From contig NZ_CP113162.1 of assembly GCF_029030725.1 (NCBI RefSeq), positions 1,238,501 through 1,302,500 on the forward strand: DNA of 64,000 bases. Reading direction: 5' to 3'. The translations under genes were made by a program, and so were the position numbers. Numbering within the stretch: the first letter of the stretch is position 1; every line of letters starts with the position of its first letter. Below are positions 33,345 to 42,482 of this stretch, piece after piece. The DNA is from [Pseudomonas] carboxydohydrogena (GTDB taxonomy: Bacteria > Pseudomonadota > Alphaproteobacteria > Rhizobiales > Xanthobacteraceae). The notes under the pieces were generated by a model. It was not told the DNA's origin and ran no database searches. It saw only the letters and a list, made by a program, of their open reading frames with translations.

Positions 33345-34377
33345 CAAGCAGAAAAATATTGAGCGATACGAGATTGATCGCTCTCCTCTTGCTCAGCGCC
33401 CGACCCAGCGTGATGTCGCATTGCTGCTTAAAGAAACAAAAGACGACCTACGGCGCTTAGCAACCTACAAAGAAGAATTTATCGTTCGCCGACAGACGAC
33501 AAGCAAGAACGGAAAGGTCCGGGATCTTGCTTATCCGGTCGGGAGATTGCGTGCAGCGCACGAACGACTCAAATTCCATCTAAATAAAGTAAAACAACCC
33601 GACTATCTTTTTAGTCCCCGCAAGAAAAAGGGGCAACGTGATAACGCCGCCCATCACCTCGATCAGGATCAGTACTTAACCCTCGATTTGAAGCAATTTT
33701 ATCCATCAACAAGCGACCTGATGGTCAGGCGATGGTTTCGCGATTATCTGGGGATGTACGATGATGTCGCTGGCTTGCTTACTCGTCTTTGCACTATTGA
33801 TGGGAAAGTTTCATTTGGTTCGCCTTTGACTCCGGTATTGTGCACGATGATTCATCGGCCAATGTTCGATCAAATCGCTAAAGTTTGTGATTGGCGCAAC
33901 TTGCGATATTCGGTTTGGGTTGATGATCTAACTATTTCAGGAAAATTTGTTCCTCGCGAAGCGCTACATGAGATTCGCGAAATTGTGCGTGTGCACGGGT
34001 TTAAAACCCATCGCATAAAATACAGAACTGGAAATAGGCCTGTTTTCATAACAGGAATCGGTGTTGTCGGAGCTTTGCTCGTTGCACCAAGATCTCTAAA
34101 TCAGAAGATAAAAGAGCTTTGGGTCGACTACCACGATTCAGTGACCGATGAGGAACGCGAGTCTCTAACGCTCAAGCTTTTGTCGCAACTCGGAACGGTA
34201 AGACATATCGCTGGTCCAAATTCAAAAGTTGGTCAGAAAGCTGCAAATCAAATGAATTCATTACGTCAGAAATTGAATAAAATGCAGCAAGCCGCAGAGA
34301 AAAAGCAAACAGAAGATCGCCTGCTTCAATCCACCTTAAAAAATGTGAATTCGAGCGCGGAGGTGCCTTGGCTATAA
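33334..34377 (+). CDS. Retron-type reverse transcriptase
   Basis: A 347-residue RT. Motifs: the retron-specific NAxxH (N104-AAH-H108), catalytic Asp in LTLDLKQFYPS (Asp118), GSPLTPVLC (162-170), the YxDD-equivalent VWVDD (194-198) and the retron VTG-like ITG (239-241), then a basic thumb region. No maturase or endonuclease domain. It makes msDNA from a cognate RNA; retrons act in phage defence with partner proteins. Codon and base composition are clearly AT-richer than the chromosome, a sign of transfer. Starts inside the HTH gene, so translation is coupled. Confidence 0.88.
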   Translation: MRRSKQKNIERYEIDRSPLAQRPTQRDVALLLKETKDDLRRLATYKEEFIVRRQTTSKNGKVRDLAYPVGRLRAAHERLKFHLNKVKQPDYLFSPRKKKGQRDNAAHHLDQDQYLTLDLKQFYPSTSDLMVRRWFRDYLGMYDDVAGLLTRLCTIDGKVSFGSPLTPVLCTMIHRPMFDQIAKVCDWRNLRYSVWVDDLTISGKFVPREALHEIREIVRVHGFKTHRIKYRTGNRPVFITGIGVVGALLVAPRSLNQKIKELWVDYHDSVTDEERESLTLKLLSQLGTVRHIAGPNSKVGQKAANQMNSLRQKLNKMQQAAEKKQTEDRLLQSTLKNVNSSAEVPWL

Positions 34378-34413
34378 GTTTAATTCTTCCCTTCGAAAAA
34401 TAGGTTCTGCCAG

Positions 34414-34445
34414 ACAAAAACTCCGACATCGCTGCCGGGGTTTTG
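34414..34445 (+). terminator. Terminator of the retron operon
   Basis: CAAAAACTCCGACA pairs imperfectly with TGCCGGGGTTTTG across TCGC, then a T-rich tail, 37 bases after the RT stop. Confidence 0.65.
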
Positions 34446-34478
34446 TATTTTCAATGGCCAAGAATACGCCTTAGCGCG

Positions 34479-34625
34479 TTATTTGATTTTTAAACGCAAG
34501 CTCGCGATTTCGTTGTTCTGATGCGCTACTTGATTTTGAAGTGCGGTGATTTGCTTTTTAAGCTCATCGATTTCGGCTTTGAGGCTGCTCATGCTAATTT
34601 CGGCGCCCGGTGTTGATCCTGACAT
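34479..34625 (-). CDS. 48-residue coiled-coil protein
   Basis: A short minus-strand gene with GGAG six bases before its ATG at 34625. The product MSGSTPGAEISMSSLKAEID... continues as a heptad-patterned helix (LKAEIDELKKQITALQNQV, then AHQNNEIASLRLKIK) with Leu/Ile at a and d positions, a clear parallel coiled coil with no other domain. It is convergent with the RT operon, inside the island and next to the groEL end. Its role is unknown; it might be a regulator, an anti-defence partner or cargo. AT-rich composition matches the island. Confidence 0.65.
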   Translation of the reverse strand: MSGSTPGAEISMSSLKAEIDELKKQITALQNQVAHQNNEIASLRLKIK

Positions 34626-34656
34626 CTTTTTCTCCATCTAAAAAATTTCTTTAGCA

Positions 34657-34687
34657 AAAAAAGGCGCAGTTTGCACCGCGCCCTTTG
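34657..34687 (-). terminator. groEL rho-independent terminator
   Basis: On the minus strand GGGCGC, ten bases, GCGCC and a run of seven T. Lies inside the right flank of the island, 24 bases past the groEL stop. Confidence 0.8.
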
Positions 34688-34702
34688 TACACTGTTTTGT
34701 AT

Positions 34703-36363
<1,661 letters not shown>

Positions 36364-36384
36364 TTAATGAGAGGGGAGACGCGC

Positions 36385-36699
36385 TCAGGCGGCTTTCTTC
36401 TTCGCAGCGCCATCGGTGATGACGCCCATGATGTCGCTTTCCTTCATGATCAGGACGTCCTGACCGTCGATCTTCACTTCGGTGCCCGACCATTTGCCGA
36501 ACAGCACGACATCGCCGACCTTGAGGTCGATCGGGATCAGCTTGCCGGCCTCGTCGCGGCCACCCGGGCCGACGGCGACGATCTCGCCCTGCGACGGCTT
36601 TTCCTTCGCGTTGTCGGGAATGATGATGCCGCCCTTGGTCTTTTCCTCGGCGTCGATGCGCTTGACCACGACGCGGTCGTGAAGCGGACGGAATTTCAT
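36385..36699 (-). CDS. groES: 10 kDa co-chaperonin GroES
   Basis: A 104-residue lid protein: [20 protein letters not shown], mobile loop [17 protein letters not shown], and [36 protein letters not shown] lies about six bases before the ATG. First gene of groESL. Its leader carries CIRCE and is driven by a sigma-32-type promoter, so this copy should be heat-inducible. Confidence 0.98.
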   Translation of the reverse strand: MKFRPLHDRVVVKRIDAEEKTKGGIIIPDNAKEKPSQGEIVAVGPGGRDEAGKLIPIDLKVGDVVLFGKWSGTEVKIDGQDVLIMKESDIMGVITDGAAKKKAA

Positions 36700-36740
36700 G
36701 CAGTCCTCCTAGGATATTGGAATTGCTTTAGATATTTGAA

Positions 36741-36767
36741 TTAGCAGTCAGCCTTATGGAGTGCCAT
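36741..36767 (-). promoter_or_regulatory. CIRCE element (HrcA operator)
   Basis: TTAGCAGTC, nine bases, GAGTGCCAT: 15 of 18 arm positions match the TTAGCACTC-N9-GAGTGCTAA consensus. It lies in the groES leader just downstream of the predicted start of transcription. Confidence 0.82.
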
Positions 36768-36783
36768 GGCTGACACTTGCGGG

Positions 36784-36812
36784 AGATAGGCGGGCCCTGT
36801 GAGCCGGGCAAG
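36784..36812 (-). promoter_or_regulatory. Sigma-32 (RpoH) type heat-shock promoter of groESL
   Basis: On the minus strand CTTGCC (36812-36807), 16 bases, CCTATCT (36790-36784), close to the alphaproteobacterial RpoH consensus CTTG...CCTATnT. Start of transcription would be near 36777, about 78 bases before groES. Confidence 0.75.
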
Positions 36813-36894
36813 GGGGTGCTAGCAAATTTTTTGGCACTCACAAATGACGGCTGCCAGAGATCGTTAACAGCGGCGTGCAAAGTGGCTCTTTCAA

Positions 36895-36911
36895 TTTAGA
36901 ATGATTCTAAA
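36895..36911. promoter_or_regulatory. ICE-type iron box (Irr operator)
   Basis: TTTAGAATGATTCTAAA: perfect inverted halves TTTAGAA/TTCTAAA with a three-base spacer, the Irr/ICE pattern of Bradyrhizobium relatives. It is centred 45 bases before the VIT/CCC1 ATG. Confidence 0.8.
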
Positions 36912-36947
36912 TATAGCGTGCGTGCCTTTTACACCGGAGACGCCCCC

Positions 36948-37643
36948 ATGCCCGCCACCCCTCATGTCGAACGCCATTTTCTTGGCTCCGAAACCGTCCG
37001 CGATGTCGTCATCGGCATGGCCGACGGCCTGACAGTGCCGTTCGCGCTGGCCGCCGGTTTGTCGGCCGCGGTGACCTCGACGCAGATCATCGTCACCGCG
37101 GGCCTCGCGGAAATTGTGGCCGGCGCCATCGCGATGGGGCTCGGTGGCTATCTCGCCGCCCGGACCGATCAGGAGCACTTCGCCTCGGAAGAACGCCGTG
37201 AGTCATGGGAAGTCGACAACATGCGCGAGGCGGAAGTTGCCGAGGTGCGCGATATCTTCAGTGCATACGGCCTCAAAGACGCGGCGCTGGACTCGGTGGT
37301 TGCGGCGCTGGCCGCGGACAAGAAACGCTGGGTTGATTTCATGATGCGTTTTGAACTCGGCCTTGAGAAGCCCGATCCGAAGCGCGCGCCGATCAGCGCT
37401 GCGACGATCGCGGTCTCATATCTTATCGGCGGTCTGGTCCCGCTGGTGCCGTACATGATCTCTGGCGATCTTCGCACTGCGCTGATGTACTCGGTCTTCT
37501 GCACGGGCGTTGCGCTAATCACCTTCGGCAGCATCAAGGGCAAGCTGACCGGTATCAGCGTGGTGAAATCCGGTTTCCAGACCTTGCTGGTCGGCGGCCT
37601 CGCGGCGGGGGCGGCATTCTATCTCGCGCATCTCTTTGGATGA
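36948..37643 (+). CDS. VIT1/CCC1 family iron/manganese transporter
   Basis: A 231-residue membrane protein: GSETVRDVVIGMADGLTVPFALAAGLSAAV (helix 1 with the Asp/Gly-rich signature), IVAGAIAMGLGGYLAARTDQEH (helix 2), a cytosolic Glu-rich stretch (EHFASEERRESWEVDNMREAEVAEV) that binds metal in plant VIT1, and three more helices. It exports or stores Fe2+/Mn2+. GGAG lies eight bases before ATG 36948. Unlike MbfA it has no ferritin-like domain. A perfect ICE box upstream suggests repression by Irr when iron is low, fitting an iron efflux role. Confidence 0.85.
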   Translation: MPATPHVERHFLGSETVRDVVIGMADGLTVPFALAAGLSAAVTSTQIIVTAGLAEIVAGAIAMGLGGYLAARTDQEHFASEERRESWEVDNMREAEVAEVRDIFSAYGLKDAALDSVVAALAADKKRWVDFMMRFELGLEKPDPKRAPISAATIAVSYLIGGLVPLVPYMISGDLRTALMYSVFCTGVALITFGSIKGKLTGISVVKSGFQTLLVGGLAAGAAFYLAHLFG

Positions 37644-37880
37644 CCGCATTATCAGCACCAGCCGGACGCTGCTGCTAGTGCCTTGATAATTAACAGTTTA
37701 TTCAATCTTTAGGCTTGAGATCGGGCAAGTTGATGCGTCAGATTTCACCTGTGCTCCATGAGGTGCACGGGTCCGAGGACAGACGCTGGGGCGGTTTTCG
37801 AAACCGGTCCTTTCGAGATCGCCCTGCGCGCCCATCGGCGGCCCGCTCCTTCACGGATGCACTTCCTTGCGGAGGTTGGC

Positions 37881-38180
37881 ATGACGTTGCGGAAGGCGGC
37901 ATCGGGCGGAGCGGTCAGCTCCGATTTTCTCAAGCAGTTGAAGGGCTACGGTCTGACCACGGCGGAAATTCTCTACCGCCGCCCGGATCACCACTGGCTG
38001 CTGCAATCCTATGTCTGGCAGGACTACGACCTGTTCCCGAACTTTCCCGCGCTGAACGAGTTCCTCGCTTTCTGGCATGCCAGGCTCGAAGGTCCGCTGT
38101 TCGCGGTGACGGTCGCCCACTCGAACCTCATCAAGCCCGCGGAGATGAAGGCGATCGACGGAGAGTTCAGGCTGCATTGA
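37881..38180 (+). CDS. usg: Usg family protein
   Basis: A 99-residue protein with the Usg core FLKQLKGYGLTTAEILYRRPDHHWLLQSYVWQDYDLFPNFPALNEFL and LEGPLFAVTVAHSNLIKPAE. Named from its place near tryptophan genes in some alphaproteobacteria; its function is unknown. GGAGG lies five bases before ATG 37881, which decides the start; the frame runs open 123 bases upstream without such a site. No trp gene is nearby here. Confidence 0.85.
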   Translation: MTLRKAASGGAVSSDFLKQLKGYGLTTAEILYRRPDHHWLLQSYVWQDYDLFPNFPALNEFLAFWHARLEGPLFAVTVAHSNLIKPAEMKAIDGEFRLH

Positions 38181-38393
38181 CCAAAGAAATCGCGATGGCG
38201 TCACAAATTGATCCGGAACGCGGTTTTATGTGAACGACCTCCGCATACGACAACTTGCCGATATTTTGCGGCAAGAGAATCGCTTTAGCTCGAAGCGCAC
38301 GGAGTCGATCTACGGCGATATGCGTCGCGACCGCGGTGAAGTGCAGCGACTGACAGTTCAGAGCGACGCGTCATCTCTTTTGAAGGGTGACCT

Positions 38394-38930
38394 ATGGGCA
38401 GAGCCATTTCTGCAAACGGAAGCCTGCACTACGGGCATACCGGAGTTTGCTCAGATATTTTCAAAAGGAAGCCGGTCGGCGATCTCTGCCTCGACATCGC
38501 GAAGTTTGCTGAAGATCGTGATTGCCGCATGCTCGAATATCTTATGAAGCTGGCTGCCACCGAGGCTTATGAGTGTCTCGATGCGCCGATCGAACCGCAC
38601 ACGCAAATGAAATCCTTTGGCGTATGGGACTGGGATATCTCAAGCAATCTGGTGTATGCGGACGCGGCAACCGCAAGACTCTTTAGCGTCGATCCCGAGA
38701 AATCGAAAAAGGGACTCGATCTCCGTTATTTCGAAGCGAGCATACACCCCGACGACATGCCGAAATACTCCAGCGCACTCCTTGCGGCCGCCACGAACGG
38801 AGGCGACTTCGAGGCGAGATACCGTCTCATCGTCAATGGCCGTCTTGAGTGGATCTCCGCGAAAGGGTTCTGCTTTTTATCGAAAGGCAAGACCCCCACA
38901 CGATTTCCGGGCGTGTTGATGGCGATGTAG
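38394..38930 (+). CDS. Stand-alone PAS (PAS_3 fold) protein
   Basis: A 178-residue protein whose second half is one PAS domain: FGVWDWDISSNLVYADAATARLFSVDPEKS, LRYFEASIHPDDMPKYSSALLAA and DFEARYRLIVNGRLEWISAKGF. The N-terminal 65 residues have no recognised domain but include a possible helix (LMKLAATEAYECLD). No kinase, HTH or GGDEF domain is attached, so it would sense or scaffold through a partner. Codon use is ordinary. The stop is 31 bases from the convergent SDR gene. Confidence 0.7.
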   Translation: MGRAISANGSLHYGHTGVCSDIFKRKPVGDLCLDIAKFAEDRDCRMLEYLMKLAATEAYECLDAPIEPHTQMKSFGVWDWDISSNLVYADAATARLFSVDPEKSKKGLDLRYFEASIHPDDMPKYSSALLAAATNGGDFEARYRLIVNGRLEWISAKGFCFLSKGKTPTRFPGVLMAM

Positions 38931-38961
38931 AAACGATATGCGCCTTGTGTGAGTTGCGAGA

Positions 38962-39714
38962 TCATCCGCGCCCGACAAACGGCATCTTGGTCGCCATCAC
39001 GTTCAGGAACAGCACGTTGGCTTCCAGCGTCCGCGTCGCCATGAACACGATGGCGTCGGCGACGTTCTGCACGTCCATGCGCGGCTCGACCATGGTCTGC
39101 CCGTTCGGCTGAAGAATGCCACCCGCCATGCGTGTGGTGAAATCCGTCACCGCGTTGCCGATATCGATCTGCCCGCCCGCGATGTCGTAGGCGCGGCCAT
39201 CGAGCGCGATCGATTTGGTGAGGCCGGTGATGGCATGCTTGGTCGAGGTATAGGCGACAGTGAACGGCCGCGGTGAGTGCGCCGAGATCGAACCGTTGTT
39301 GATGATGCGGCCGCCGCGCGGGGTCTGTTCCTTCATGATGCGGAAGGCATGCTGCGTGCACAGGAATGGCGCGGTGAGATTGGTGTCGAGCGCCGTTTTC
39401 CAGTTCTCGAAGGGAAGGTCTTCCAACGGAACGGCAGGCACGCCGACGCCGGCATTGTTGAACAGCAGGTCGAGCCTCCCGAATTTCTCCTTCACCGTCG
39501 CGAACAGAGCGGCGATGGATTGCGGGTCGGTCATGTCGCAAGTGACGGCAAGGCATTTGCCGAACTTCGTGCCCTCGGCTGCCGCTTCGTCGAGCTTGTC
39601 CTTGCGGCGGGCTGTCATCACCACGGTGAATCCGGCCTTGACGAGTGCGAGCGCGCTGGCCTTGCCAATTCCCGAACTTGCACCGGTGACGAGGGCGATT
39701 TTGGTATGCGACAT
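38962..39714 (-). CDS. Short-chain dehydrogenase/reductase
   Basis: A 250-residue classical [18 protein letters not shown] (cofactor-binding TGxxxGIG, residues 10-16), RR at the end of beta 2 suggests NADP(H), NNAGVGVP, and the catalytic Ser in NNGSISA plus YTSTK (Tyr-x-x-x-Lys). Residues are intact. AAGGA precedes the ATG at 39714. Substrate unknown; context (a PAS gene and a repeat) does not help. Confidence 0.85.
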   Translation of the reverse strand: MSHTKIALVTGASSGIGKASALALVKAGFTVVMTARRKDKLDEAAAEGTKFGKCLAVTCDMTDPQSIAALFATVKEKFGRLDLLFNNAGVGVPAVPLEDLPFENWKTALDTNLTAPFLCTQHAFRIMKEQTPRGGRIINNGSISAHSPRPFTVAYTSTKHAITGLTKSIALDGRAYDIAGGQIDIGNAVTDFTTRMAGGILQPNGQTMVEPRMDVQNVADAIVFMATRTLEANVLFLNVMATKMPFVGRG

Positions 39715-39741
39715 GATTTTTCCTTCCCGATATTTTCTGAA

Positions 39742-39813
39742 GTCGTTCCCGCGAAGGCGGGGACCCATTTCTTTTGTCTCTTGAAATGCAGGCTCTCGCT
39801 TTCGCGGGAGCGG
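39742..39813. repeat. Palindromic intergenic repeat (CCCGCGAA type)
   Basis: CGTTCCCGCGAAGGCGGGGA near 39744 pairs with CTCGCTTTCGCGGGAGCG ending near 39813. Such elements are common between genes in this family. Confidence 0.6.
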
Positions 39814-39818
39814 CGCCG

Positions 39819-40568
39819 CTAGTTTTTCTTCGGCCCATAGGGTGGGCGTGGAATGCTCTGGTGTGCCGCGCGCAGGGCCTCGCTCCATTTTGCCCGCAAA
39901 TTGCCGAAATAGGGATCGTCGTATTCAATTCGCATATTGAGTTCGGCTGCGCAGGTATCCGGCCGTAGCACGAGAATGTCGATCGGCGGACTGACGCCCA
40001 GATTGGATCGCATGGTCGAGTCCATCGAGATCAGGGCGATCTTCAGCGCGTCGTACAGTTCGACATCGTAGGTGATGGCGCGGTCCAGCACCGGCTTGCC
40101 GTATTTGTGCTCGCCGATCTGAAGGTAGGGGGTGTCGGTGGTGCACTCGATGAAATTACCGGCGGGATACACCATGAACAGGCGCATCCGTTCGCCCGCG
40201 ATCTGGCCGCCGAGCAGGAACGAGACATCGAAATTGATGTCCTCCGCCATCAGGGCCACGCCCTCGGTGCGGCTGACGCTGCGGATGGCGCGGCCGAGGC
40301 GCTGCGCCGCCTGAAACAGGCTCGGCGCGTTCATCAGGGTTTCGGTCTCGCCGGTGAGTGGATTTTCGACGCCTTCCGCCAGGGTCGAAAGCACCGACTG
40401 GCTGATGGCGAGATTGCCCGCCGAGGCGACGGCCATGACGCGCTCGCCGGGGTTTTCGAACACATGCAGCTTGCGGAAGGTTGAGATGTTGTCGAGCCCG
40501 GCATTGGTGCGGGTGTCGGCCATCATCACAAGGCCTTCCTTCACCAGAATTCCGCAGCAATAGGTCAT
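39819..40568 (-). CDS. Anbu, proteasome beta-subunit-like protease
   Basis: A 249-residue N-terminal-nucleophile hydrolase. It starts [20 protein letters not shown]; Thr2 becomes the nucleophile after Met removal, with Asp18 (MADTR) and Lys33 (FRKLHVFE) in proteasome-like positions. These features and length are of Anbu, the ring- or spiral-forming bacterial relative of the proteasome beta subunit and HslV. It is the last gene of the operon with ATP-grasp, alpha-E and transglutaminase-like proteins. No ATPase partner is in the window. Its substrates are unknown. Confidence 0.9.
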   Translation of the reverse strand: MTYCCGILVKEGLVMMADTRTNAGLDNISTFRKLHVFENPGERVMAVASAGNLAISQSVLSTLAEGVENPLTGETETLMNAPSLFQAAQRLGRAIRSVSRTEGVALMAEDINFDVSFLLGGQIAGERMRLFMVYPAGNFIECTTDTPYLQIGEHKYGKPVLDRAITYDVELYDALKIALISMDSTMRSNLGVSPPIDILVLRPDTCAAELNMRIEYDDPYFGNLRAKWSEALRAAHQSIPRPPYGPKKN

Positions 40569-40690
40569 TCAGATCTCCGCAGGTGCGGCTCATTTTTACG
40601 CAACAGCGCGGAAGGGGGCAACGGTCTGCCGTGTCGTCCGCCGCTTCTTCCAAAGGCCATTACAGCTAGCGTTCGTAAAAATGGAACGAT

Positions 40691-41512
40691 CTAGCTCTGG
40701 CTTTGGCGGCTCGCCTGATCGACGCGGATCGCGACGCTGAGCGTCTCCTTCGCGCCACCATAGCGCGTGCCCCGGATCGGTGCGGCGCCGAGGTAATCGA
40801 GCCCGAGCGCGACACGGATATGGCAGTCGGTTGTCGAAATGCCGTTGGCGGGATCGAACCCCACCCAGCCCAGTCCTTCGATATGGGCTTCCGCCCATGC
40901 GTGCCCGGCCTCCTGCTCGACAACACCGTCCGCGCGCCGGAAATGACCGGAGATGTAGCGCGCGGGCACGCCGCTGCTACGGGCGCAGGTGACGAAAATA
41001 TGCGCGTAATCCTGACAGACGCCGCGCTTGAGTTTGAAGGCATCGGCGGCGGTGGTGCCGGGGTGAGTCGGGTCGGTGTCGAATGTCATCTCGCGATGGA
41101 GCCTAAGCAGCAGCGCGTGGCAGAAGTCCAGCGGATCATTGTTTCCCGCGCGCAGTTCGCGTGCAAAGGCGGTGAGCTCTGCGTTGCTTTCGGTAAGCGA
41201 GGTGGAGCGCAGGAACAGGCCGGGTGGAAAGCGTTCTTCCGCGCCCTTCAGAATTCCGCCGGTGTCCTGGGTATCCACAGTGCCGCTGACGTCGATGGTA
41301 AGCTGCGGCAGCGAGCCATGGGTCAGCACATGGGTGATGTTGCCGAAGGCGTCGCGATGCATGTTGAGGCGCGCCTCCGCCGAGGTGTCGATGCGCCAGC
41401 TCGCGACATATTGGCCGTCGTGATTGCTCGGGGTCAATCGCATCACCTGGATGAGACCGCTGACCGGCGGATCGAACGTGTAGGTCGTCGAGTGCGAGAT
41501 GCGCAGGCGCAT
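40691..41512 (-). CDS. Transglutaminase-like protein of the Anbu operon
   Basis: A 273-residue protein: N-terminal bacterial transglutaminase-associated domain (MRLRISHSTTYTFDPPVSGLIQVMRLTPS) followed by the catalytic core with Cys in KRGVCQDYAHIFVT, His in GHAWAEAHIEGLGWVGFDPANG and Asp in the same stretch. The family acts as a protease or amide-forming enzyme. It lies eight bases after the alpha-E gene and 122 bases before Anbu. Part of a predicted peptide ligation/degradation system. Confidence 0.9.
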   Translation of the reverse strand: MRLRISHSTTYTFDPPVSGLIQVMRLTPSNHDGQYVASWRIDTSAEARLNMHRDAFGNITHVLTHGSLPQLTIDVSGTVDTQDTGGILKGAEERFPPGLFLRSTSLTESNAELTAFARELRAGNNDPLDFCHALLLRLHREMTFDTDPTHPGTTAADAFKLKRGVCQDYAHIFVTCARSSGVPARYISGHFRRADGVVEQEAGHAWAEAHIEGLGWVGFDPANGISTTDCHIRVALGLDYLGAAPIRGTRYGGAKETLSVAIRVDQASRQSQS

Positions 41513-41520
41513 GTGCTCTT

Positions 41521-42471
41521 TCAGGCGGCTAGCAGATATTGTTTCGAGACGATTTCGCCGAGCTGATTGTTGTCGGCGATGAACTCCTGAATGAATTCGT
41601 GCAGGCCTCGCTGGAAAATATCGTCCATGTGGCTGTGCTCAAGACGGTTGAGGATACCGCGCGCATGGCGCTGTGCCGGGCCCTGCCGGCCGTAAGCAAC
41701 CCCGAGACGGTCGAGATTGCGCACGAGGTTGCCGTAGCAACTTGCCAGCGAGCGCGGCAGCATGTGGTTCAGGATCAGCAGATCGGCGATCAGCCATGGC
41801 TTGAGCGCCTCGCGATAGACCCAGTGATAGGCGGTCAATGCCGAGACCGATCGCAGGATCGATGTCCACTGATAATAATCCAGCGGCCCGCCGACATGTT
41901 CCTCTTCCGGCAGCAGCAGATGGTATTTGACATCGAGGATGCGGGCGGTGTTGTCGGCGCGCTCGATGTGCAGGCCAAGGCGGGAAAAGAAATAGGCGTC
42001 GTTGCGCAGCATGGTGCGATAGGCCGAGCCGTCGAACCGCAGCGACAGCTCCTGCACGAAGCGGAGGAAGGCGGTGAGCCGTTCGCGCGACTGGATGTCG
42101 CCTTGCCATGAATTTTGCAGATCGATCCAGGCGGAGTTGATGGTGTCCCACATCTCAATGGTGAGCGCGGTGCGGACCGCGCGGGCGTTCAGGCGGGCAT
42201 TCTCGATGCAGTTGCGGATCGAGGACGGATTGTGGCGCGAGAACGAAATGAATTCGACGACGTTCTTCTCGGTGGCTTCATCGTAGCTCGCATAGAAGTC
42301 GTCGCGGATGCCGGCGGTAAGCAGCGCCGATTCCCACTCGTTGGTGTTGCCGACATAGGCATCCGGCAGGGCGGTGGCGCGCAGCGTCGCCTCGATGGTG
42401 CGGGCGAGATAGTCCGCACGCTCGGCATAGCGCGCGAGCCAGTATAGATTTTCAGCGGTGCGCGAGAGCAT
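41521..42471 (-). CDS. Alpha-E domain protein
   Basis: A 316-residue all-helical protein starting MLSRTAENLYWLARYAERADYLART, the alpha-E (DUF403) signature, with DEATEKNVVEFISFSRHNPSSIRNCIENAR and RTMLRNDAYFFSRLGLHIERADNTARILDVKYH. Alpha-E proteins always accompany circularly permuted ATP-grasp enzymes and are believed to work with them in peptide-bond formation. Eleven bases separate it from the upstream ATP-grasp gene. Confidence 0.92.
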   Translation of the reverse strand: MLSRTAENLYWLARYAERADYLARTIEATLRATALPDAYVGNTNEWESALLTAGIRDDFYASYDEATEKNVVEFISFSRHNPSSIRNCIENARLNARAVRTALTIEMWDTINSAWIDLQNSWQGDIQSRERLTAFLRFVQELSLRFDGSAYRTMLRNDAYFFSRLGLHIERADNTARILDVKYHLLLPEEEHVGGPLDYYQWTSILRSVSALTAYHWVYREALKPWLIADLLILNHMLPRSLASCYGNLVRNLDRLGVAYGRQGPAQRHARGILNRLEHSHMDDIFQRGLHEFIQEFIADNNQLGEIVSKQYLLAA

Positions 42472-42482
42472 GGTTTCCTATC

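Noticed and set aside
36820-36852. GGTGCTAG and GGCACTCA halves near the heat-shock promoter as a second CIRCE
   Set aside because: Halves are in reversed order, so they do not form a CIRCE operator.
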